Shown here: positions 7,354 to 15,625 of the stretch, piece after piece
How the letters are laid out: each line of letters opens with the position of its first letter
How positions within the stretch are numbered: position 1 is the stretch's first letter
Origin: CAYYWV01 sp964475385
Lineage (GTDB): Bacteria > Pseudomonadota > Alphaproteobacteria > JAAXGF01
DNA length: 40,766 nt
NCBI GenBank assembly: GCA_964475385.1
Contig: CAYYWV010000007.1
Span: forward strand, 1 to 40,766
Direction of reading: 5' to 3'
Program-made: the position numbers and the translations under genes
The notes under the pieces: generated by a model
Told to the model about the DNA's origin: nothing
The model's input: only the letters and a program-made list of their open reading frames with translations
The model's database searches: none

Positions 7354-8502
7354 ATGGCCCAGAAGTCGGCGCTGAAACTCCGGGGTCACAGCGGTCCCGA
7401 TCTCGAATCGCTGATCGATCTTGCTCGACAGAAATCGAAGGCGGGCCGGCGCGCATTGTTCGCCACCGTGCGCGACCTGTTCTTCGAAGACGGCAGCGCG
7501 CTGACCGACCGCGAGCGCGCGCTGATGGGCGAGATCCTGCGCAAGCTCGTCGCCGACGTCGAGCGCTCGGTCCGCAAGGAGCTCGCCGAGCGCATGGCCA
7601 AGCGCAACGACGCCCCCCATGAACTCGTCGTCACGCTCGCCAACGACGAGATCGAGGTCGCCCACCCCATCCTGGTCGAAAGCAAGGTGCTCAACGACAT
7701 CGACCTGATCGAGGTCATCAAGCACCGCACCCAGGCCCATCAGCTCGCCATCGCGCGGCGCAAGAACATCTCCGAAGACGTCTCCCAGGCCCTGGTGGAC
7801 ACCGGCGACGTCGACGTCATCACCACCCTTCTCAAGAACGGCGACGCCGCCATCTCGCGGAGCCTGATGGAATACCTGGTCGCCGAATCGAAGCGGGTCG
7901 ACACCTTCCAGAACCCCCTCCTGCACCGCGACGACCTGCCCGCGGACCTCGCCCGCAAGATGTACTGGTGGGTGTCGGCGGCGCTGCGCCACCATATCGT
8001 CGAGACCTACCACCTCGACCCGACCGAGGTCGACGACATGATCGAGGACTCGGTCAAGCACGTGATCGAGGAGGACCAGGCCAAGGCCGCGAAGGCGGAC
8101 GAGGCCGCGGCCTTCGCCCAGCAGATGAGCAAACGCGGCGAGCTGACCGAGGAGTTCCTCGTCGAGACCCTGCGCCAGGGCGAGATTCCGCTGTTCGAGG
8201 CCTGCTTCGCCGAGGCCGTCAAGCTTCGGCCCAGGCTCGTCCGCCGGCTCCTCTATGAGCCGGGCGGCGAAGGACTCGCCGTCGCCTGCCGCGCGGCCGG
8301 GTTTTCGCGCGCGACCTACGCCACGATCTATCAGCTCACGCGCGACGCTTCGTTCGGAAAGGACGAGTTCGACCCTCGCGAGCTTGCGCGGGTGACCGAA
8401 TTCTACGATCGTGTAAAACGCAGCCAAGCCGCCGCGGTAGCCAACCGGTGGCGTCGTGATGCAGACTACCAGAATGCCCTGAGACAGATCGAGGAGGCAT
8501 AG
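7354..8502 (+). CDS. DUF2336 domain-containing protein
   Basis: A 382-residue, mostly alpha-helical soluble protein of the DUF2336 family, a family I know mainly from alphaproteobacteria and whose biochemical role is not established. The middle of the protein (about residues 40-230) has HEAT-like helical pairs such as VDVITTLLKNGDAAISRSLM, and the C-terminal part has a second helical block (EEFLVETLRQGEIPLFEACF). There are no enzymatic motifs, signal peptide or membrane segments. The gene is followed six bases after its stop by a PAS histidine kinase, indicating one transcript and a shared signalling task. A purine-rich AGAGGTGG lies about 10 bases before the ATG. A CtrA-like site upstream hints at cell-cycle or motility control. 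Confidence 0.9.
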   Translation: MAQKSALKLRGHSGPDLESLIDLARQKSKAGRRALFATVRDLFFEDGSALTDRERALMGEILRKLVADVERSVRKELAERMAKRNDAPHELVVTLANDEIEVAHPILVESKVLNDIDLIEVIKHRTQAHQLAIARRKNISEDVSQALVDTGDVDVITTLLKNGDAAISRSLMEYLVAESKRVDTFQNPLLHRDDLPADLARKMYWWVSAALRHHIVETYHLDPTEVDDMIEDSVKHVIEEDQAKAAKADEAAAFAQQMSKRGELTEEFLVETLRQGEIPLFEACFAEAVKLRPRLVRRLLYEPGGEGLAVACRAAGFSRATYATIYQLTRDASFGKDEFDPRELARVTEFYDRVKRSQAAAVANRWRRDADYQNALRQIEEA

Positions 8503-8508
8503 GGCAGG

Positions 8509-10479
8509 ATGGGCATGCGCAAGGCCGGACCGGGCGCGGCCGGCAAACGCGTCGTCCACGATCTGCGCACCGGATCGCCCGCAGCGTCGGCAGTCAGAAA
8601 CCGGACCGAGACGCTTGCGTCCGAGGGCCTTCCCGACCGGTTCGCGGAAGCGCTCCTCAGCCAATCGGCGCCGACCTATCTGGCCGGGCTCGCGGGCGAG
8701 CTGTTGTACGCGAACGAGGCCTACCGCCGACTGGCGGCCGCGGTCGGCCGCGGCGACGATGCCGTCCTTCTGTCGGCAAGCGCGCTCGACCGCGTGGTCA
8801 GCGAGCGCGACGTGGTCGAGCTCGACGAGACGGTCACCATCGACGGCAAGACGCGGCACCTGCGCTCGCGCCACTTCCCGGTGCGCGACGACGACGGCAT
8901 CCTCGCCGCCGTCGGCGGCGTCTATCTCGACGTCACCCGCGAGCGTCTGATCGCAGAGCGCGCCGAGCAGGTCCGCGACCGCTTCGACGACATCACCCGG
9001 TTGGTCTCGGACTGGGTGTGGGAGGTCGACGCCGCCTTCAACTTCACCTATGTCTCAGCCCGGGTCATGGAGGTCTTCGGCCTCCATCCGCGTCTTCTGC
9101 TGGGCACCAGCCTGTTCGACCTTGGCGTATTCACCGGCGATGGCGGGCTCGTCGATCGCGACAGCCGCACCCCTTTCCGCGACGCCATGTTCGAGGTCAA
9201 GACGCCCGACGGCGGCCGCCGCATGTGCCGGATGAGCGGCATGCCGATCTTCGATTCGACGACCGGCGCCTTCGCAGGCTACCGCGGCACCGGAACCGAC
9301 ATCACCGCCCAGATCGAGGCCGAGGAGCGCGCCGCCAGCGCCCAGGCTCGGCTCGCCCACGCCATCGAGAGCAGCTCCGAGGCTTTCGCCCTGTTCGACC
9401 GCCACGATCGGCTGGTCATCTGCAACAGCCGGTTCCGCGAGTACCACCCCACCATCGCCGACCTGATGGAGCCCGGGGTGCCGTTCGAGATTCTGATCCG
9501 CGCCGGCGCCGAGCGCGGGCAGTTCGCGGACGCAAAGGACGACGTCGACGCCTGGGTCGAGGCCGAGCTCGCGCGCCACCGCGAGCCCGGCGCGTCCTAC
9601 GAGCAGCAGCTCTCAGACGGCCGCTGGCTCAAGGTCAGCGACCGCCGCACCGACGACGGCTCGACCGTTTGTTTGCGCACCGACATCACCGCGCTCAAGG
9701 ACCGCGAGGAGGCGCTGCGCCGCGCCGAGGAAGCTTCGCGCGAGGCGCGCGAGGCGGCCGAGCTCGCCAACCGGGCGAAGTCCGAGTTCCTGGCCAACAT
9801 CAGCCACGAGCTGCGCACGCCCTTGAATGCGATCATCGGCTTTTCGGAGATCATCCGAGACGAGATGTTCGGCCCCATCGGCTCGGAGCAGTACAAGGAC
9901 TACATCAAGGACATCCACGACAGCGGCGAGCACCTCTACAGCCTGATCAACGACATCCTCGACGTCTCCAAGGCCGAGGCCGGAAAGCTCACGCTGTCGG
10001 AAAGCGAGGTCGACATCGGCGACGCGATCGCGCGGTGCCTGCGCCTCGTCAAGGAGCGCGCCGAACGCGGCGGCGTCAAGCTGGCCGTCGAAATCGAGGA
10101 CAGCCTGCCACGGCTGCGCGCCGACGAACGCAAGGTCAAGCAGATCCTGATCAACCTCTTGTCGAACGCGGTCAAGTTCACGCCCGAGGGCGGCTCGGTG
10201 ACGACCACCGCCCGCATCGAGCGCGACGGTCGGCTCGCGATCACCGTCGCCGATACCGGCATCGGCATCGACGAGAAGGACATGGAAGCGGTGATGGCGC
10301 CCTTCGGTCAGGTCGACAGCACGCTTTCGCGCCGTTACGAGGGCACCGGGCTCGGCCTGCCGCTGACCAAAGCGCTCGTCGATCTCCACGGCGGCGAGCT
10401 TACGCTCGAAAGCGAGGTCGGCCACGGCACCACCGCGACCGTGCGCTTCCCCGCAAGCCGGGTCATCGCCGGCGACTGA
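8509..10479 (+). CDS. Soluble PAS-domain sensor histidine kinase
   Basis: A 656-residue kinase with no membrane segment, so it should sense a cytoplasmic signal. Three PAS-like regions are visible: about 55-150 (TYLAGLAGELLYANEAYRRL), about 160-280 (WVWEVDAAFNFTYVSARVM, with a PAC tail YRGTGTDIT) and about 285-400 (AFALFDRHDRLVICNSRF). The HisKA domain has a complete H-box NISHELRTPLNAIIGF with phosphoacceptor H433. The ATPase domain has an N-box (LINLLSNAVKFT), G1 (VADTGIGID) and G2 (GTGLGLPL). The H-box surroundings resemble the PleC/DivJ group of alphaproteobacterial kinases. No receiver domain or response-regulator gene is adjacent, so the partner is unknown. It starts six bases after the DUF2336 gene's stop. 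Confidence 0.93.
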   Translation: MGMRKAGPGAAGKRVVHDLRTGSPAASAVRNRTETLASEGLPDRFAEALLSQSAPTYLAGLAGELLYANEAYRRLAAAVGRGDDAVLLSASALDRVVSERDVVELDETVTIDGKTRHLRSRHFPVRDDDGILAAVGGVYLDVTRERLIAERAEQVRDRFDDITRLVSDWVWEVDAAFNFTYVSARVMEVFGLHPRLLLGTSLFDLGVFTGDGGLVDRDSRTPFRDAMFEVKTPDGGRRMCRMSGMPIFDSTTGAFAGYRGTGTDITAQIEAEERAASAQARLAHAIESSSEAFALFDRHDRLVICNSRFREYHPTIADLMEPGVPFEILIRAGAERGQFADAKDDVDAWVEAELARHREPGASYEQQLSDGRWLKVSDRRTDDGSTVCLRTDITALKDREEALRRAEEASREAREAAELANRAKSEFLANISHELRTPLNAIIGFSEIIRDEMFGPIGSEQYKDYIKDIHDSGEHLYSLINDILDVSKAEAGKLTLSESEVDIGDAIARCLRLVKERAERGGVKLAVEIEDSLPRLRADERKVKQILINLLSNAVKFTPEGGSVTTTARIERDGRLAITVADTGIGIDEKDMEAVMAPFGQVDSTLSRRYEGTGLGLPLTKALVDLHGGELTLESEVGHGTTATVRFPASRVIAGD

Positions 10480-10572
10480 GCTTCGAGCCCTTCTCTCGGA
10501 ACGACAACCGCCCGCTCATATCATTTCGCCTTTGAACGACCTATGCGGCCGAGGCGCGCATCCTTCGACGCG

Positions 10573-10620
10573 CTCGGGATGAGGGCCTCACCCTGAGCGC
10601 GCCCCCGCGAAAGCGGGGGC
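10573..10620. terminator. Double hairpin between convergent genes, possible bidirectional terminator or REP-like element
   Basis: The second hairpin is a perfect 8-bp stem GCCCCCGC/GCGGGGGC closed by a GAAA tetraloop (10601-10620). Just before it, 10573-10583 pairs with 10587-10597 (CTCGGGATGAG against CTCACCCTGAG, one mismatch and one G-T). The element lies between the converging kinase and hemN genes. No T-run follows. The motif types resemble dispersed intergenic repeats common in alphaproteobacteria, so it may be a repeat copy that also stops transcription. Confidence 0.55.
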
Positions 10621-10663
10621 TGTCGACGGGCGAGGCCCGGGCCTCCCCATAGGCGAACGGATA

Positions 10664-12013
10664 TCAGACCGCGCGGGCGTGGCGCTGGGGCACCGGCTCG
10701 AAGCGGCGGTCGAAGGCCGCGCAGGCGAGCCTGAGGAGAAGCCGCGCCGCGGGCCTCACGCGGACCCGCCAGCCCGCGACCTCGACCGCGCCGGCGTCGC
10801 GCAAGGGCCCGAGCGCCGCGATCCCGTCGGCGACGTATTCGGGCGCGCGGCCGTGGCGGGCGCAGACCGCTTCGAGGTCGACCTCGAGATCGCACATCAG
10901 CCGCTCGATCAAATCCCGGCGCAGGCGGTCGTCGTCGTCGATCGCGACCCCGCGGACGGTGGCGAAAGCGCCTTGATCGACGCGCTTGCGGTAATCGGGC
11001 GTGTGCGCGGCGTTCTGAACATAGCCCTGGGGCAGGGTTCCGATCGCCGAGGCGCCGAGCCCGATCAGCACCTCGGCCCGGTCGGTGGTGTAGCCTTGGA
11101 AGTTGCGCCGCAGCCGGCGCTCGCGGGCGGCGACGGCGAGCGAATCTTCGGGCCGCGCGAAGTGGTCGAGCCCGATCACCGCATAACCATGCCCGGCGAG
11201 ACGACGCTCGGCCGCCTGGGCCTGGCGCACGCGTTCGACCGCTCCGGGTAGGCTGGACTCGTCGATCAGCCGCTGATGGCGCTTCATCCACGGCACATGC
11301 GCATAGCCGAACAGCGCGATGCGCTGAGGCGCGAGGGTGAGCGTCTTGTCGACGGTCGCGATCACCCGCTCGACGGTCTGCGCGGGAAGGCCGTACATGA
11401 GGTCGATGTTGAACTCCTCGATGCCCGCCGCGCGCAGCCAGCCGACCACGTCGGCGGTCTGCTCGTAGGTCTGCTCTCGGCCGATCGCCTTCTGCACCTC
11501 GGGCGAGAAGTCCTGCACCCCGAGGCTGGCTCTGTTCACCCCGATGTCGGCGAGCGCCTTTGCGGTCGGGGCGGTCATGCTGCGGGGATCGATCTCGACC
11601 GCGAACTCGGCATCCTCGGCGAACGCGAAGCGCGCCCTGAGCCGCTCGCCCAGGCGACGCACGTGCTCAGGCGTGAGAAGCGTCGGCGTCCCTCCGCCCC
11701 AGTGGACGTGGACCACCGGGTGCCGCCCCGCGAGCGCCGCGGCCGCCAGGTCGATCTCGCGCTCGAGGGTTTCGAGATAGGCGGTGACCGGATCGTAGCG
11801 ATTGATCACCGTCGTCTGGCAGCCGCAGAACCAGCACAGATGCGCGCAAAACGGAATGTGGACGTAGAGCGACAGCGTAGCGCCTTCGGGCAGCGCACCG
11901 AGCCAGCGCTCATAACAGGCGGCGTCGACCGCCGGCGTGAAGTGGGGCGCCGTCGGATAGCTGGTGTAGCGCGGAACCGCGCGGTCGAAGCGGGCGATAT
12001 CCTCAGGGGTCAT
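10664..12013 (-). CDS. hemN: Oxygen-independent coproporphyrinogen III dehydrogenase
   Basis: A 449-residue radical SAM enzyme that oxidatively decarboxylates coproporphyrinogen III to protoporphyrinogen IX without oxygen, in heme (and possibly bacteriochlorophyll) synthesis. The N-terminal signature VPRYTSYPTAPHF is specific to true HemN rather than the HemW-like group. The 4Fe-4S motif is C56-x3-C60-x2-C63, followed by the extra C65 found in HemN. SAM-binding GGGTPTLL follows. The C-terminal HemN domain is complete. The ATG at 12013 is fixed by the conserved N-terminus. An FNR-type box is centred about 41 bases upstream of the ATG, indicating induction at low oxygen. The gene converges with the PAS kinase across a hairpin element. 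Confidence 0.96.
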   Translation of the reverse strand: MTPEDIARFDRAVPRYTSYPTAPHFTPAVDAACYERWLGALPEGATLSLYVHIPFCAHLCWFCGCQTTVINRYDPVTAYLETLEREIDLAAAALAGRHPVVHVHWGGGTPTLLTPEHVRRLGERLRARFAFAEDAEFAVEIDPRSMTAPTAKALADIGVNRASLGVQDFSPEVQKAIGREQTYEQTADVVGWLRAAGIEEFNIDLMYGLPAQTVERVIATVDKTLTLAPQRIALFGYAHVPWMKRHQRLIDESSLPGAVERVRQAQAAERRLAGHGYAVIGLDHFARPEDSLAVAARERRLRRNFQGYTTDRAEVLIGLGASAIGTLPQGYVQNAAHTPDYRKRVDQGAFATVRGVAIDDDDRLRRDLIERLMCDLEVDLEAVCARHGRAPEYVADGIAALGPLRDAGAVEVAGWRVRVRPAARLLLRLACAAFDRRFEPVPQRHARAV

Positions 12014-12047
12014 GGCGCCACCCTACGAAGGCCGCGCAAGAGCGGCA

Positions 12048-12061
12048 TTGATCGAAGTCAA
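12048..12061 (-). promoter_or_regulatory. FNR/FixK-type box upstream of hemN
   Basis: The 14-mer TTGATCGAAGTCAA has the TTGA-N6-TCAA core intact and one mismatch to the full TTGAT-N4-ATCAA consensus. Its centre (12054.5) is 41.5 bases from the A of the hemN ATG. A TAGGGT hexamer sits at 12025-12020 in -10 position. Oxygen-controlled hemN genes with FnrL boxes are well known in alphaproteobacteria. Confidence 0.75.
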
Positions 12062-12088
12062 TAGCCTATCCCGCCCGCCGCGCGGACG

Positions 12089-12289
12089 CTAGCGATTGAG
12101 CCACCAGAACAGGAGCGAGAGCGCCGCGCTGACCAGAAGCGAGGTGGTCAGCGGAATGTAAACGTTGAGCCCCTCGCGCTCGATCACGATATCGCCCGGC
12201 AATCGGCCAAGCCCGAGCCGGTCGAGCCAGGGCCACAGAAGGCCGAGCGCGACGAGCGCGATCCCAAGGACGATCAGCAGTCGCGACAT
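12089..12289 (-). CDS. DUF2905 small membrane protein
   Basis: A 66-residue protein with two membrane segments (about residues 3-20, LLIVLGIALVALGLLWPW, and about 45-63) joined by a short loop with LGRLPGDIVIEREG. This GRLPGDI loop is the hallmark of the DUF2905 family, small inner-membrane proteins of unknown function. The ATG at 12289 starts just before the first membrane helix. It diverges from htpX, and the palindrome at 12342-12357 lies midway between them, suggesting joint control. HtpX degrades faulty membrane proteins, so a role in membrane protein quality is possible, but this is inference from position only. Confidence 0.88.
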   Translation of the reverse strand: MSRLLIVLGIALVALGLLWPWLDRLGLGRLPGDIVIEREGLNVYIPLTTSLLVSAALSLLFWWLNR

Positions 12290-12341
12290 CGGGTTCGCCG
12301 TTCCGGTTCGCGGTCATTCCATCGGCAATCGGCCCTTCGAT

Positions 12342-12357
12342 GTCCTATATATAGGAC
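12342..12357. promoter_or_regulatory. Perfect 16-bp palindrome between DUF2905 and htpX
   Basis: GTCCTATATATAGGAC is a perfect palindrome and the most AT-rich spot in the area. Its centre (12349.5) is exactly 60.5 bases from each of the two divergent start codons (12289 and 12410). It contains TATATA on both strands, usable as a -10 element in either direction, and CCTATAT resembles the -10 of alphaproteobacterial RpoH promoters, but no matching -35 was found on either side. Best read as a shared operator and/or divergent promoter core. Confidence 0.6.
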
Positions 12358-12409
12358 GCATGAGCCCTGGTTCACGCCCGGGCGCGGGATTGGCGAAACG
12401 GAAGGACCC

Positions 12410-13360
12410 ATGGACGAACGTCGGCTTCTCGGACACAGGCTCAGCAACGCGGCGCAGTCGGTTCTGCTGCTCGGCGGCATGGTGGCGCTGCTTGCGGTGA
12501 TCGCCGACATCGTCGCCGGGCCGGACGCCATCGTCTGGACGCTGATCGCCGGCGCCGCCGTGTTGATCCTCAGCCCGCGCCTCTCGCCGCGGCTGGTCCT
12601 CAGGCTCTACGGCGCGCGCGAGGTCGCGCCCCACGAGGCTCCCGACCTTTACGCCCTGATCGGCGAGCTCGCCCGCCGGGCCGAGCTGCCGCGCGCGCCG
12701 CGGCTGTTCTACGTGCCGAGCAGCATGATGAACGCCTTCACCCTAGGCCGGCGCGACGAGGCGGCGATCACGGTGACCGACGGGCTTCTGCGAAGGCTCG
12801 ACGCGCGCGAGCTCGCGGGCGTGCTCGCCCACGAGGTCGCCCATATCCGCAACAACGACATGTGGATCATGGGGCTCGCCGATTCGATCAGCCGGATGAC
12901 CCGAACGCTGTCCTTCCTCGGCGTCTTCCTTCTGTTCCTCAACCTGCCGCTTCTGATGTTCGGCTACGGCTACGTGCCCTGGACCGCGGTTCTGATCCTG
13001 ATGTTCTCGCCCACCTTGAGCGCGCTGTTGCAGCTCGCGCTGTCGCGCCGGCGCGAGTTCATCGCCGATCTCGGCGCGGCCGAGCTGACCGGCGACCCGA
13101 TGGGGCTCGCGCGCGCGCTCGAAAAGCTCGAACGCTACCAGGGCCGCATGTGGGAGCAGATCCTGTTGCCCGACCGGCGCCTGCCCGAGCCGTCGCTCCT
13201 GCGCACCCACCCGCCGACCGAGGAGCGGATTCGCCGGCTGATGGAGATCGCGCCCGAGGCCCGCAGCCCGCTGCCGCCGCTGCCCGCCGAATCCTGGCCC
13301 CACGCCTGGCCCCACGTCCATCGCCCGCCGCGCTGGCACTGGTCGGGCGTCTGGCATTAG
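12410..13360 (+). CDS. htpX: Membrane zinc metalloprotease HtpX
   Basis: A 316-residue M48-family protease that degrades misfolded or damaged inner-membrane proteins. The zinc site HEVAH is at 141-145 within GVLAHEVAHIRNNDMW, and the third ligand is likely E216 in RRREFIADLGAAEL. Two hydrophobic hairpins are visible: about 20-55 near the N-terminus and about 165-205 between the active-site motif and E216, as in the family. The C-terminus (THPPTEERIRRL) is the usual M48 ending. A GGAAGGA ribosome binding site precedes the ATG at 12410. It shares a palindromic upstream region with the DUF2905 gene. Heat or envelope stress induction is known for htpX in other bacteria; here no complete RpoH promoter was found. 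Confidence 0.95.
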   Translation: MDERRLLGHRLSNAAQSVLLLGGMVALLAVIADIVAGPDAIVWTLIAGAAVLILSPRLSPRLVLRLYGAREVAPHEAPDLYALIGELARRAELPRAPRLFYVPSSMMNAFTLGRRDEAAITVTDGLLRRLDARELAGVLAHEVAHIRNNDMWIMGLADSISRMTRTLSFLGVFLLFLNLPLLMFGYGYVPWTAVLILMFSPTLSALLQLALSRRREFIADLGAAELTGDPMGLARALEKLERYQGRMWEQILLPDRRLPEPSLLRTHPPTEERIRRLMEIAPEARSPLPPLPAESWPHAWPHVHRPPRWHWSGVWH

Positions 13361-13373
13361 AGGAGCGCCCCTC

Positions 13374-14738
13374 TCAGTAGGCGCACTCGGTGATCAACGG
13401 ATCGACGCTGCCGCCCCACTCGCCGTAATAGGCTTCGAGCAATCCTTCGGCCGGGGTGCGGCCGGTCTCGACGATCTCCTCGAGGGGCTCGAGGAAGTGG
13501 ACCTCGTCTTTGCCGTTGGGATCGAAGCGCGCGCGGCGGGCGAGCCCGGTCCGCGCAAGGTCGAGCACCTCGCGCGCGAGCGCGCGCAGCGGCCGGCCCC
13601 GGAACTCGGTCGCGAGCGCGCGCCGCGGCACCTCGGCGCGCAGGTAAGCGTGCTCGTCGGCGGTCCAGTCGCGCACCATCTGCCAAGCGGCGTCGAGCGC
13701 GCCCTCGTCGTAGAGAAGCCCCACCCACAGCGCGGGCAGGCCGCAGATAATGTCCCACGGCCCGCCGTCGGCGCCGCGCATTTCGATGTACTGCTTGAGT
13801 CGGACCTCGGGGAACAGGGTCGTGAGATGGCCGTCCCAGTCGCTGAGCGTCGGCCGCTCGCCGGGCAACGCCGGCAGCCGGCCGGCGAGGAAATCGCGGA
13901 ACGACTGGCCCGCCGCGTCGATGTAACGGCCGTCGCGATAGACGAAATACATCGGCACGTCGAGCGCGTACTCGACATAGCGCTCGAAGTCCATGCCGTC
14001 TTCGAACACGAAAGGCAGAACCCCGCAGCGGTCGGGGTCGGTCTCGGTCCAGACCTTGCTGCGGTAGCTGAGAAAGCCGTTGGGGCGGCCGTCGGTGAAC
14101 GGAGAGTTGGCGAAGATCGCGGTCGCGATGGGTTGGAGCGCAAGGCCGACGCGCATCTTGGCCACCATGTCGGCCTCGTCGGCGTAATCCAGATTGACCT
14201 GGACCGTACAGGTTCTCAGCATCATGTCGAGCCCGAGCTTTCCCTTTTTCGGCATGTAGGCGCGCATGATGTCGTAGCGCGCCTTGGGCATGACCGGGAT
14301 GTCCTCGCGCCGCCATTTGGGCTGAAAGCCGACGCCGACGAAGACGGCGCCGAGTTCCTCGGCGACCGTCTTGACTTGGTCGAGATGGCTGTGGACCTCG
14401 GCGCAGGTATCGTGCAGCGTGGGCAGGGGCGCGCCCGAAAGCTCGAACTGCCCGCCGGGTTCGAGCGAGATGGCCTGCTCTCCCAAAGTCAGGCCGATCA
14501 CATTCTCGCCCTCGCGGACCGGCTCCCAGCCGAAACGCTGGAGCCCTTCGAGCATGGCGCGAATTCCCTGCGGCCCGCCGTACTCCAGCGGCCGAAGATC
14601 GGAAAGCCGAAACCCGAACTTCTCGTGCTCGGTCCCGATGCGCCAGTCTTCCTTACGCTTGCCCCCGGCGGCGAGATAGGCGACGAGGTCGCGTTTGTCG
14701 GTTACCGGCGGGCCGGCCTGTTTGGGCGGTCCAGACAT
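13374..14738 (-). CDS. gshA: Glutamate-cysteine ligase (alphaproteobacterial/plant type)
   Basis: ATP-dependent ligase forming gamma-glutamylcysteine, the first and usually rate-limiting step of glutathione synthesis; 454 residues, normal for this class. The GTEHEKFGF segment near residue 45 is the glutamate/ATP-site signature of the class, followed by LEPGGQFELSGAP and the MLRTCTVQVNLDY block that defines the plant/alphaproteobacterial type rather than the E. coli type. The ATG at 14738 was preferred over one 12 codons upstream because a GAGGG ribosome binding site precedes it and the longer version adds a non-conserved tail. It converges with htpX; an AGAGG/CCTCT stem (13358-13373) overlaps the ends of the two genes. 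It follows rsmE on the same strand, 74 bases apart. Confidence 0.95.
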   Translation of the reverse strand: MSGPPKQAGPPVTDKRDLVAYLAAGGKRKEDWRIGTEHEKFGFRLSDLRPLEYGGPQGIRAMLEGLQRFGWEPVREGENVIGLTLGEQAISLEPGGQFELSGAPLPTLHDTCAEVHSHLDQVKTVAEELGAVFVGVGFQPKWRREDIPVMPKARYDIMRAYMPKKGKLGLDMMLRTCTVQVNLDYADEADMVAKMRVGLALQPIATAIFANSPFTDGRPNGFLSYRSKVWTETDPDRCGVLPFVFEDGMDFERYVEYALDVPMYFVYRDGRYIDAAGQSFRDFLAGRLPALPGERPTLSDWDGHLTTLFPEVRLKQYIEMRGADGGPWDIICGLPALWVGLLYDEGALDAAWQMVRDWTADEHAYLRAEVPRRALATEFRGRPLRALAREVLDLARTGLARRARFDPNGKDEVHFLEPLEEIVETGRTPAEGLLEAYYGEWGGSVDPLITECAY

Positions 14739-14812
14739 GGAAATCCCTCGTTGCGCCAGGGTCGTGGAACCCAAGCATTACAGAGGCGAAGGGGCGAGCA
14801 CAAGCGCCCTCC

Positions 14813-15625
14813 TCACAACCCGGCCATGCGCGCGGGCGCGGTCTCGTTCCAGTCGCCGAGGGCCGCCTGCCAGAGCGCGAGCGCCGCGGCCGCGGCCGTC
14901 TCGGCGCGCAAGATCCGCGGCCCGAGCGAGACCGCCACGCTTTGCGGCAGCGCGCGGAGCGCGGCGCGCTCCTCGGGCGAGAACCCGCCTTCGGGACCGA
15001 TGAGAACCGCCCAGGGGCCGGAAGCGGCTTCGCCCCGCATCGCGGCGAGCGCGCGCCCCGCCGGCGCGCCGCCGGCCTCGTCGCAGAACAGAAGCCGGCG
15101 CTCCGGGGGCCAGGCGGCGAGCGCCCGGTCGAGCGGCTCGGTCGCGGCGCAGTCGGGCACCGTAAGCCGCCCGCACTGCTCGGCCGCTTCGATGGCGTTG
15201 GCGCGCAGACGGTCGAGGTTGAGGCGCGCGACGGCCGTGCGCGCGGTCGCGACGGGACGCAGCGCGGCGACGCCGAGCTCGGTCGCGAGCCGCGCGATGC
15301 GATCGACCGGCGTGCGCTTGACCGGCGCAAACAGGAGCCAGAGGTCGGGCGCTCCGACTTGCGCGCGCGTCTGCGCTTCGACGACCGCCTCGAGCCTGCG
15401 CCCGCGCGCCTCCGCCGCGAGCCGCGCCCGCCATTCGCCGTCGCGGCCGTTGAACAGAAGGAGCGCATCGCCCGCCCGACGCCGCATGACGGCGGCGACG
15501 TAATGGGCTTGGCCGGGGCTGAGCGGGACGCGCGCGCCGGGGCCGAGCGGGGCCGCGACGAACAGGCGCAAGGCCGCGCGCGGGCCATTGCGATCGCGTT
15601 GACGGGCGGGCGGGGACGAGACCAT
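14813..15625 (-). CDS. rsmE: 16S rRNA m3U1498 methyltransferase
   Basis: A 270-residue SPOUT methyltransferase that methylates N3 of U1498 in 16S rRNA. The N-terminal PUA-like RNA-binding part begins LRLFVAAPLGPGARVPLSPGQAHY (two joined blocks) with VMRRRAGD, and the C-terminal SAM-binding trefoil knot has LIGPEGGFSPEE and SLGPRILRAETA, both diagnostic of RsmE. The ATG at 15625 leaves a normal N-terminus; the open frame extends 15 codons further but would run over the ubiA start. Its start codon is only 14 bases from the ubiA ATG on the opposite strand, so each promoter must overlap the other gene's 5' end. In many alphaproteobacteria rsmE lies between gshA and ubiA, as here (recalled, not checked). 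Confidence 0.94.
   Translation of the reverse strand: MVSSPPARQRDRNGPRAALRLFVAAPLGPGARVPLSPGQAHYVAAVMRRRAGDALLLFNGRDGEWRARLAAEARGRRLEAVVEAQTRAQVGAPDLWLLFAPVKRTPVDRIARLATELGVAALRPVATARTAVARLNLDRLRANAIEAAEQCGRLTVPDCAATEPLDRALAAWPPERRLLFCDEAGGAPAGRALAAMRGEAASGPWAVLIGPEGGFSPEERAALRALPQSVAVSLGPRILRAETAAAAALALWQAALGDWNETAPARMAGL

Noticed and set aside
12342..12357. Palindrome as a complete RpoH heat-shock promoter for htpX
   Set aside because: CCTATAT fits the -10, but no CTTG-type -35 lies at 13-18 bases upstream on either strand.
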